Shown here piece after piece: positions 7,166 through 11,317 of a DNA stretch of 11,317 nt. Numbering within the stretch: the first letter of the stretch is position 1; the number at the start of each line of letters is the position of its first letter. The DNA lies in the NCBI GenBank assembly GCA_964402055.1, contig CAYOAV010000056.1, positions 1 through 11,317 of the forward strand, in the 5' to 3' direction. Below the pieces are notes generated by a model. It searched no databases and was not told the DNA's origin. It worked only from the letters and a program-made list of their open reading frames with translations. Origin of the DNA: UMGS363 sp964402055 (GTDB lineage: Bacteria; Bacillota; Clostridia; Oscillospirales; Ruminococcaceae). The translations under genes and the position numbers were made by a program.

Positions 7166-8107
7166 TTAACGTTCTCCCCTTCTAAATAATATATCATTTG
7201 CACGCTTTTGCATGTTAATTGTTGTTTGCGTATCTTGTGATTTTGTCTCACCTATTTCTACTACTTGTGTTTCTTTTGTTATTCTTTGAGTTGTCGCTCG
7301 CCATTCTATATATAAATCCGATTCAAAATATGCCGCATTTGCGTTCCACCCATCTTCATTCATTTGTATACACGTTGAAATCATCTCATCAATAGTATTT
7401 GTAAACTTTGATACCATGTTTGTATAACGCTTTAAAAAATTATTATCTTCCCTATATGGATATTTTACTAAATGATCAAATTCGCCATATACTTCTTCTG
7501 TAATTGTGCGTACTTGTATCTCACAAAACCATCCACCAAAATTTATTATGTAATGTTGTGATCGATAATCTTTATTTGAATAATCACTATATATTTTCTT
7601 TTTATATATATCTCGATCACCATATCTTATGTATGCTATAGGTTCTGTTGCCATATAGTTTACATTTGTGTCATCTGTTGGAAACATCTGTGTTAGCTTA
7701 TCAAAAATAACTTCCCAGTCTTCTTTTTGTATTACTAATATACGTAAACCTATTAAATCTTGTAATATACTTAAATAATTATGCACATTTATTCCTCTAT
7801 ACTTTTTTGAATGCTCTTTACCACATTTACGTATGATTTTTTCAATAAGATGTTCTGGATCCTTTATACGACTATGTATAGAGTGGTACTTTACTTTATC
7901 TGTATCAAACTCTTTTCGACACTTTTCCTCAAATGCTACACATTGTTTTGTTATATCATTCCTCTTATTGATATAATCGTTGTATATTTGTTGTAAATTT
8001 TCCCATTGTAACCCCGACTGTTCATAATATACTTGTAAACCGTACTTTTCTAAAAACGTCTCTTTGTTAAGCTCGTGTGCAATAGCTAACATCTTTATCA
8101 CCATCAC
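7166..8107 (-). CDS. RelA/SpoT-domain nucleotide pyrophosphokinase (small alarmone synthetase type)
   Basis: This is a 313-residue single-domain protein of the RelA/SpoT synthetase fold. Such enzymes move pyrophosphate from ATP to GTP/GDP, or in toxic versions to ATP/ADP or tRNA ends. Visible motifs in order: SRIKDPEHLIEKI (79-91; R80 and K82 bind ATP), DLIGLRI (117-123; D117 expected metal ligand), KDYRSQHYII (179-188), EIQVRT (196-201; E196 expected catalytic) and H212. It has no HD hydrolase, TGS or ACT domain, so it is not the housekeeping Rel. About 70 helical residues precede the domain and a polar tail of about 60 follows. The start is uncertain: ATG 8107 or ATG 8092 (GGTGA ribosome site) are both possible. 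It is first in a three-gene operon with two tightly coupled unknown genes, which favours a toxin-antitoxin or phage-defence role over general stress signalling. Confidence 0.92.
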   Translation of the reverse strand: MMVIKMLAIAHELNKETFLEKYGLQVYYEQSGLQWENLQQIYNDYINKRNDITKQCVAFEEKCRKEFDTDKVKYHSIHSRIKDPEHLIEKIIRKCGKEHSKKYRGINVHNYLSILQDLIGLRILVIQKEDWEVIFDKLTQMFPTDDTNVNYMATEPIAYIRYGDRDIYKKKIYSDYSNKDYRSQHYIINFGGWFCEIQVRTITEEVYGEFDHLVKYPYREDNNFLKRYTNMVSKFTNTIDEMISTCIQMNEDGWNANAAYFESDLYIEWRATTQRITKETQVVEIGETKSQDTQTTINMQKRANDILFRRGER

Positions 8108-8126
8108 TGCATTACTTTATTTTTGC

Positions 8127-8265
8127 ATTTAATGTGTTTATGTATCTTGTACTGGTTGTACTACGTATGTTACATACCATTACTAAAACGTCACACTACA
8201 CTTGCACTTTTACACTGTTTTCGTCGCCTATTTTTTATTTTGCTTTTTGTGTTAACACATTAAAT
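8127..8265 (-). promoter_or_regulatory. Palindrome-rich leader of the alarmone synthetase operon
   Basis: The roughly 170-base leader holds a perfect palindrome TGTGTTAACACA (8248-8259), a second dyad GTATGT-T-ACATAC (8165-8177), and a distant 12-base inverted pair, atttaatgtgtt (8127-8138) with aacacattaaat (8254-8265). The short dyads suit a repressor made by the operon itself; the long-range pair could fold the leader RNA and hide the start. Confidence 0.45.
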
Positions 8266-8284
8266 CTACATTTGAATGCTTATT

Positions 8285-8313
8285 ATTATACCACTTTTTA
8301 CTATTGCTGTCAA
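8285..8313 (-). promoter_or_regulatory. Consensus sigma-A promoter of the alarmone synthetase operon
   Basis: The minus strand reads TTGACA (8308-8313), a 17-base spacer, then TATAAT (8285-8290): a perfect consensus in both boxes and spacing. It points at the synthetase gene with a leader of about 170 bases. A full-consensus promoter on a potentially toxic gene implies tight control downstream. Confidence 0.82.
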
Positions 8314-8538
8314 CAGAATTTATTGTTTTTATTATAATCATATGACCGTTTGGTGTTTCTTAAGCCCTTTTCAAAGCATTATTATCTTTTTCTCGTATAT
8401 GTTTTCGAGTATATCTGGAAGTGAATGTATATAAGAAGCCAACGTGCTTTAACTGGTGGAGTGTCAGTAAGATATCGTAATGATTGTCAGCAAGATAGAT
8501 TGTTTTGCGCGATATTTGAAAACTAACACATAAACAAA
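8314..8538. other. Intergenic stretch without a supportable gene
   Basis: Between the synthetase promoter and the 37-bp terminator I see no convincing protein gene on either strand. A plus-strand TATAAT lies at 8333-8338 without a good -35. Small features are an inverted pair ctcg/cgag around 8393-8410 and a near-repeat tgtcagYaagata (8461 and 8486 regions). Because a strong plus-facing terminator closes the stretch, an unannotated plus-strand small RNA is possible but not shown. Confidence 0.3.
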
Positions 8539-8575
8539 ACTCCCCCGAGCTATTCGGGAGAGTTATTTTTTTTTA
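8539..8575. terminator. Right copy of the 37-bp terminator, ending the 198-residue gene
   Basis: It is identical over 37 bases to 6245-6281. It begins one base after the stop codon of the minus-strand gene at 8577 and has an A-tract, a GC-rich hairpin and a TTTTGTTT tail in that direction, so here it clearly terminates that gene. It can also work in the plus direction with a T9 run. Confidence 0.85.
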
Positions 8576-8576
8576 A

Positions 8577-9173
8577 TCATATATCGAGATTAAAATCATC
8601 TTCAGCACCTGTCTTAGGCTCTCCGACTGTAAAATCGCTAAGATTAGCAAATCTGGAAGCAAGATTGGTAATAGCGTTGAGAGCTTCCTGCTTTTCGGCG
8701 TTTGCTTTGATGGTATCATTTAAATATTTGTTTTCATAAGCTTTTTCTATTGCATCGTGTTCCTGCTGTAACTTAAGTTCTCTTTCATAGGCCGCACCAT
8801 ACCCAGACGCAACTTCCTGTTCGATCTTAGCCTGATTCGAGTCATAGTTAGTGTAATAATTAACTATTTCACTATCACTCGCAAACAGATCCATTTTTAT
8901 ATCGGCGGCAATGGATACTGCTTTTTCAGCAACTTTCTCATTAATACCAAGATTATAAGCCGCATTATAGCCCACCTGATCAAAATTGCCAGTAGCCATA
9001 GCTTTGCCCATGAGTTCTTTTTTTGTCGTATTATATGCTTCTTTTTTATTTTCAATATCAGAATAATATGATGCATCTTCTTTATCCATTTCAGCATTCC
9101 TCTGAAGTACGCCATCAACAATATCGTGTTTATTAATAAACGTTTTTGTGTCTAAATCAAATGATTTTGCCAT
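8577..9173 (-). CDS. Unknown 198-residue helical, charged protein
   Basis: No family is recognised. The protein is hydrophilic and almost entirely helical by eye, with Glu/Lys/Ala-rich stretches that could be coiled coil (about residues 45-70 and 130-175) and a distinct C-terminus (VGEPKTGAEDDFNLDI) after the helices. It has no signal peptide or membrane span. I chose ATG 9173 (MAKSFDLD) because AAAGGA lies 9 bases upstream; the frame can be extended to ATG 9221, but that overlaps the divergent promoter and has no ribosome site. It is single, divergent from the 96-residue membrane protein gene, and ends at a terminator directly after its stop. A remnant of a related 3' end lies at 10012-10056, showing this gene belongs to a repeated module. 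Confidence 0.82.
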   Translation of the reverse strand: MAKSFDLDTKTFINKHDIVDGVLQRNAEMDKEDASYYSDIENKKEAYNTTKKELMGKAMATGNFDQVGYNAAYNLGINEKVAEKAVSIAADIKMDLFASDSEIVNYYTNYDSNQAKIEQEVASGYGAAYERELKLQQEHDAIEKAYENKYLNDTIKANAEKQEALNAITNLASRFANLSDFTVGEPKTGAEDDFNLDI

Positions 9174-9214
9174 TTGTATCATTTCCTTTCGTATGTTTTT
9201 TTTTGATGCTACTC

Positions 9215-9244
9215 TTGACAAAGAGTAACATTGTGTGTTATAAT
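9215..9244 (+). promoter_or_regulatory. Consensus promoter P1 of the 96-residue gene
   Basis: TTGACA (9215-9220) and TATAAT (9239-9244) are separated by 18 bases and point at the gene at 9442. The surrounding sequence (cttgacaaaga..) matches promoter P2 at 10067 closely. A second possible promoter, TTGATG with TATAAT at 9360-9365 and a 19-base spacer, lies nearer the gene. Confidence 0.8.
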
Positions 9245-9292
9245 TGTTACAGAATATGGATTGTTTCTGTTTAATGTTTTTGTGTCCCCTTT

Positions 9293-9332
9293 CGACGGGT
9301 TCCCCGTCGTGTATGTGGGGTTATCCACATAC
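9293..9332 (+). promoter_or_regulatory. Two back-to-back hairpins in the leader, with a DnaA-box match
   Basis: A perfect 7-bp stem CGACGGG-TTC-CCCGTCG (9293-9309) is followed at once by a perfect 8-bp stem GTATGTGG-GGTTAT-CCACATAC (9311-9332). There is no T-run, so they are not terminators. The second contains TTATCCACA (9321-9329), a full match to the DnaA box. The pair lies in the roughly 190-base leader between P1 and the 96-residue gene and probably shapes the leader RNA or binds a protein. Confidence 0.6.
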
Positions 9333-9441
9333 GGTTGATGTTTAAAAAGGTATTGTTCTTATAATGCTTTTTTTATAATAATAACACTAAAGAAACATTT
9401 AAATTAACATCTTATGAAACAACCTAAAGGAGACAATTATT

Positions 9442-9732
9442 ATGAAATTCTTTTACACGGATAAAGACGGAACGCATATGGGTACAGTTATTGATAATTC
9501 ATTTAAACCAAGTAACTTACCTGCTGTTAGCAAATCCTCGGTAATATGGAGTCACCATCTTAAACTCGATTACATTCTCGTAGCTGTAATTTGGTTTGTT
9601 ATTGCCTTGGCTTCTGATATCTTTTCAGATTTCAAGTCTTTAATAATCACTTATCTAATCACTGCAACTATTTATCACATTGTCAAGAATCTTATAAAAG
9701 TAAAAATTCGTGGTACATGGTTCTTGAACTAA
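9442..9732 (+). CDS. Small two-TM membrane protein, 96 residues
   Basis: No family is recognised. About 40 hydrophilic residues at the N-terminus (MKFFYTDKDGTHMG...) are followed by two hydrophobic spans, about residues 44-62 (YILVAVIWFVIALASDIF) and 67-84 (LIITYLITATIYHIV), and a short basic tail. The start is well supported by AAGGAG 9 bases before the ATG. It has its own strong promoter, a structured leader and a terminator 11 bases past its stop, so it is transcribed alone. In the related module at 10067-10852 this position is taken by an ImmA/IrrE peptidase between the same kind of promoter and terminator. Size and context allow a small membrane toxin, immunity or holin-like protein, but nothing in the sequence decides this. 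Confidence 0.82.
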   Translation: MKFFYTDKDGTHMGTVIDNSFKPSNLPAVSKSSVIWSHHLKLDYILVAVIWFVIALASDIFSDFKSLIITYLITATIYHIVKNLIKVKIRGTWFLN

Positions 9733-9742
9733 TCCCTCTCCC

Positions 9743-9778
9743 ATAATACCTGACGTTTTCGTCGGGTATTATTTTTTT
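9743..9778 (+). terminator. Terminator (block A copy 1) of the 96-residue gene
   Basis: An 11-bp stem AATACCTGACG / CGTCGGGTATT (one G-T pair) with a TTTT loop is followed by a T7 run. It is homologous to the terminator at 10819. Confidence 0.92.
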
Positions 9779-9800
9779 ACTTCCTACATTAGAAACACCC
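9743..9800. repeat. Block A copy 1: repeated terminator and flank
   Basis: Fifty-eight bases align without gaps to 10817-10874 with 8 differences by my count. The stem changes keep pairing (G-T replaced by A-T), so the hairpin is maintained. Block B follows directly here. Confidence 0.88.
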
Positions 9801-9895
9801 TCCCTCACAACAAAAAATCCGATACAAGCGTTTTCTTAAGACACTTATATCAGATTTCTCTAAAATATAATAGCTTTAATGTCAACACTTTATTG
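9801..9895. repeat. Block B copy 1: 95-bp direct repeat with a terminator hairpin on the minus strand
   Basis: It is nearly identical to 11222-11317: one extra A and one base change. It holds a long hairpin (9815-9857) whose three plus-strand C-A mismatches become G-U pairs in a minus-strand RNA, followed by a minus-strand T-run, so the functional RNA is read on the minus strand. Confidence 0.92.
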
Positions 9896-9918
9896 TCAAA
9901 CAAGATGTCATTTTGTTT
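9805..9918 (-). ncRNA. Candidate ~110-nt small RNA or orphaned attenuator leader
   Basis: A consensus minus-strand promoter at 9925-9953 should start RNA near 9918. The RNA would run into the block B hairpin: a 20-position stem containing three G-U pairs and one C-A mismatch in this copy, with a 3-base loop, then a T6 run. The product would be about 110 nt. No minus-strand gene follows in this copy, whereas in copy 2 the same hairpin sits directly before an 82-residue gene. It is therefore either a stand-alone small RNA or the leftover leader of a lost gene. Confidence 0.6.
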
Positions 9919-9924
9919 ATACTA

Positions 9925-9953
9925 ATTATATCATAGATCCAAGCAAAAGTCAA
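9925..9953 (-). promoter_or_regulatory. Consensus promoter reading into block B
   Basis: The minus strand reads TTGACT (9948-9953), a 17-base spacer, then TATAAT (9925-9930). The only thing downstream is the block B hairpin, ending about 110 bases on. Confidence 0.75.
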
Positions 9954-10011
9954 GCATTTCTTGTATTTGTTACATAATTCATTAACTTTATGCAAACTTT
10001 TTATGTGAACT

Positions 10012-10056
10012 ATGCAGCTTCATCAACACCTGTCTTAGCCCCTCCAACTTAAATTT
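10012..10056 (-). pseudogene. Remnant of the 3' end of a relative of the 198-residue gene
   Basis: The minus strand encodes VGGAKTGVDEAA then a stop, matching VGEPKTGAEDDF at the end of the 198-residue protein. At the DNA level cacctgtcttag is identical and flanking bases are partly conserved. A stop codon and an apparent one-base deletion lie just upstream, and promoter P2 starts 10 bases away, so the rest of the gene is missing. The match is short; homology is supported by its sitting in the equivalent module position. Confidence 0.55.
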
Positions 10057-10066
10057 TGTTCATAGC

Positions 10067-10096
10067 TTGACAAAGACTGACATTATATGATATAAT
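10067..10096 (+). promoter_or_regulatory. Consensus promoter P2 of the second ImmA/IrrE gene
   Basis: TTGACA (10067-10072), an 18-base spacer and TATAAT (10091-10096). About 26 of 32 bases match P1 at 9215, including the unusual 18-base spacer, so the two promoters are duplicates. Confidence 0.82.
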
Positions 10097-10147
10097 CAGA
10101 ATAAACAAGTAATCATGATATGTCAAAAACTAACAAGCTTACTCTTG

Positions 10148-10171
10148 TATAATTATTGTAGCAATATTATA
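10148..10171. promoter_or_regulatory. Dyad between P2 and the peptidase gene
   Basis: TATAATTATTG (10148-10158) and CAATATTATA (10162-10171) are inverted copies with a one-base bulge. This is a candidate operator or leader hairpin, 38 bases before the start codon; AT-richness makes chance possible. Confidence 0.35.
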
Positions 10172-10208
10172 CAGGATGGTGAGTCTTATTAATAAAGGAT
10201 TGAGTTTG

Positions 10209-10733
10209 ATGGAAAAGAAATTGATAGCTAAAAAAACAAATGAATTGCTAAAGCAATATGGCTATAACGACAAAATCGACACTTGCGTAAATATCAGTAA
10301 ATTAGCTATATCATATGGTTTCAAAGTTGGTGAATCTAAACAACTGCCCTACAAAGAAGATGGCTTTATATTTATTTCTAAAGATAAGAAAAATTTGCTT
10401 ATAGGTGTCAACACCGATCGTACAGTAGAAGAAAAGCGTTTTATTGTGGCACACGAGTTAGCTCACTATTTTCTGCATTATGTTAACTCTGATTTAGAAG
10501 ATGCTATTATGCACAGAGAACGCATTAAAGGAAAAAATGCTACTGAAAATGATGCTGACTATTTTGCTGCATGCATCTTAATGCCTGAACAAAGTTTTGT
10601 TAAGCAATTTCAAAGACTTACAACTCTGAATTATAATTCAGTTGATATTATTGATTATTTACAAACAATTTTCAAAATGCCGAGAGAAAGTATTGAAAGA
10701 AGAATCAAAGAGGTTTGCAAAATACATTTCTAA
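10209..10733 (+). CDS. ImmA/IrrE-family (COG2856) zinc metallopeptidase
   Basis: This is a 174-residue cytosolic metallopeptidase. HELAH (82-86) is the zinc HEXXH motif in the context RFIVAHELAHYF, and DYFAACILMPEQSF (117-130) is the second family block, preceded by acidic residues expected to give the third ligand. The C-terminus (MPRESIERRIKEV) is also typical. I chose ATG 10209 because AAAGGA lies 9 bases upstream; an in-frame ATG at 10176 would add 11 residues with no ribosome site. Family members cleave Xre-type repressors or act as partners in toxin-antitoxin units, but no Xre gene is in view. It sits alone between promoter P2 and a block A terminator, in the slot held by the 96-residue membrane gene in the neighbouring module. 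Beyond the core motifs it is only distantly like the peptidase at 5528-6058. Confidence 0.93.
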   Translation: MEKKLIAKKTNELLKQYGYNDKIDTCVNISKLAISYGFKVGESKQLPYKEDGFIFISKDKKNLLIGVNTDRTVEEKRFIVAHELAHYFLHYVNSDLEDAIMHRERIKGKNATENDADYFAACILMPEQSFVKQFQRLTTLNYNSVDIIDYLQTIFKMPRESIERRIKEVCKIHF

Positions 10734-10816
10734 AATAGTTTCTACTATTCAAACCAATGATTTTCAGCACAAAATAGCTAATATGAAAGATATAACAGAT
10801 ATATCCTCGCATACAG

Positions 10817-10874
10817 ATAATACCTGACATCCTCGTCAGGTATTATTTTTTTACTTCCCGCATTGGAAACACCT
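10817..10874. repeat. Block A copy 2: repeated terminator and flank
   Basis: It aligns over 58 bases with 9743-9800 (8 differences). Here the block is followed by unrelated DNA carrying the 82-residue gene, not by block B. Confidence 0.88.
10819..10852 (+). terminator. Terminator (block A copy 2) of the second ImmA/IrrE gene
   Basis: A perfect 10-bp stem AATACCTGAC / GTCAGGTATT with a 6-base loop is followed by a T7 run, 85 bases past the stop codon. Confidence 0.92.
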
Positions 10875-10916
10875 TCTTTCAATTTTGGTAAAAACGTAGA
10901 ATTTACGCTCTATAAC

Positions 10917-10946
10917 TTGCAAAAGTCAAAAAAAACTTGATATAAT
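10917..10946 (+). promoter_or_regulatory. Candidate promoter P3, antisense to the 82-residue gene
   Basis: TTGCAA (10917-10922), an 18-base spacer and TATAAT (10941-10946); the spacing and flanks resemble P1 and P2. It would read through the 82-residue gene on the opposite strand and towards block B copy 2. No convincing plus-strand gene follows, so it is either an antisense promoter or left over from another module. Confidence 0.45.
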
Positions 10947-10969
10947 ATCAGCGTGTGTTTGATGATAGA

Positions 10970-11218
10970 TCATAAAACCTCTAATTTTTTTATTTTTTCT
11001 ACCCAGAGCGAAGCACAGCCAAAATCACCGTCCTGTTCAATGAATCGTTTATCTTGGGATAAGAACAGCAAAGCGTGCGGGTTGTTGTCATCATCTTCAC
11101 ATAGCACAATATCGGTTTTATATATTTTACCTGTATATGTTTTGTTATCGCAATTGACCGCTCTTACTAATGTACCATTTTCAATAAACAAAATTTTATC
11201 AATCCTTTCTGTTTCCAC
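10970..11218 (-). CDS. Unknown 82-residue protein
   Basis: No family is recognised. It starts at GTG with a GAGGG ribosome-like site 5 bases upstream. The protein begins METERIDKILFIENGTLV, looks beta-rich, carries an acidic EDDDNN turn, and ends with a basic-hydrophobic EKIKKLEVL. There is no signal peptide or membrane span. The plus-strand frame over the same bases is Ser/Pro-rich and lacks a ribosome site, so the minus frame is preferred. The minus-strand terminator hairpin and T-run of block B end about 15 bases before the GTG, with the ribosome site right after, so expression from upstream would need read-through or antitermination. The gene and about 100 flanking bases sit between blocks A and B, which touch each other at 9800/9801. 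Confidence 0.65.
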   Translation of the reverse strand: METERIDKILFIENGTLVRAVNCDNKTYTGKIYKTDIVLCEDDDNNPHALLFLSQDKRFIEQDGDFGCASLWVEKIKKLEVL

Positions 11219-11221
11219 TTT

Positions 11222-11317
11222 TCCCTCACAACAAAAAAATCCGATACAAGCGTCTTCTTAAGACACTTATATCAGATTTCTCTAAAATATAATAGCTTTA
11301 ATGTCAACACTTTATTG
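11222..11317. repeat. Block B copy 2: direct repeat with minus-strand attenuator-like hairpin (cut by window edge)
   Basis: This copy matches 9801-9895 except for one extra A and one base. Its hairpin (11237-11279) is the better one: in minus-strand RNA 20 paired positions including three G-U, a 3-base loop, then T7. The single base difference from copy 1 restores pairing in the stem. The T-run leads straight into the ribosome site of the 82-residue gene. The matching minus-strand promoter would lie beyond the window edge. Confidence 0.9.

Noticed and set aside
8342..8434. 30-residue hydrophobic frame (MTVWCFLSPFQSIIIFF...) resembling a type I toxin
   Set aside because: There is no ribosome site, the only -10 box sits 3 bases before the ATG, and there is no antisense RNA signal; chance is likely in this AT-rich stretch.
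9321..9329. DnaA box as evidence of a replication origin
   Set aside because: It is a single box inside a hairpin, with no box cluster, no Rep or DnaA gene and no iterons; an origin is not supported.
9442..9918. Type I toxin-antitoxin pair made of the 96-residue gene and the block B RNA
   Set aside because: The two predicted transcripts end about 30 bases apart without overlapping, so classical antisense pairing is not shown; kept only as a possibility.
10953..11261. 102-codon plus-strand frame opposite the 82-residue gene
   Set aside because: It begins next to promoter P3 but has no ribosome site, is Ser/Pro/Phe-rich in shadow style, and runs into block B. The minus frame has a better start and more protein-like composition.

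Overview
The window looks like a low-GC Firmicute, probably a gut clostridium of the Ruminococcaceae/Oscillospiraceae type. This rests on AT-rich DNA, strong AGGAGG-type ribosome sites, consensus TTGACA/TATAAT promoters, short hairpin plus T-run terminators and the protein style. The genus cannot be fixed from the sequence. There are no tRNAs, rRNAs, CRISPR arrays, transposases or integrases.

Layout. (1) Bases 1-3544, plus strand: two translationally coupled half-size ABC exporters (the first cut by the window edge), probably forming one heterodimeric peptide/drug exporter. Their base composition is visibly less AT-rich than the rest. (2) Bases 3639-4785, plus: two tandem Panacea (SocA/DUF4065) genes. 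The first carries an in-frame amber codon exactly at a tryptophan that the second keeps (QA*H versus QAWH); the second is intact. (3) Bases 4875-6176, minus: an ImmA/IrrE zinc metallopeptidase, a two-TM membrane protein and possibly a 35-residue ORF, with a good promoter and an operator-like dyad. (4) Bases 6306-8313, minus: a compact three-gene operon with a RelA/SpoT-type alarmone synthetase (all key motifs visible), an 81-residue protein and a 174-residue protein. The genes abut or are coupled, and a consensus promoter and a palindrome-rich leader lie upstream. It reads like a toxin-antitoxin or phage-defence unit. (5) Bases 8539-11317: related modules. Module 1 is a 198-residue helical protein (minus), a divergent promoter, a structured leader and a 96-residue two-TM protein (plus). 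Module 2 is a remnant of the 198-residue gene's 3' end, a homologous promoter and a second ImmA/IrrE peptidase (plus). Both end with the same terminator block (A), and each has a 95-bp hairpin block (B) further on. In module 2 blocks A and B are separated by about 350 bp holding an 82-residue gene.

Together, regions 2-5 look like an accessory/defence island: an antitoxin-type domain twice, an alarmone synthetase with two unknown partners, two COG2856-type peptidases lacking the usual Xre partner, small membrane proteins, and repeated regulatory blocks that appear to swap genes. The most novel signals are the three-gene synthetase operon, the modular A/B block arrangement with an exchangeable gene slot, and block B itself. 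Block B is a near-identical leader with a perfect minus-strand terminator hairpin directly in front of the 82-residue gene, which looks like transcription attenuation or a small RNA.
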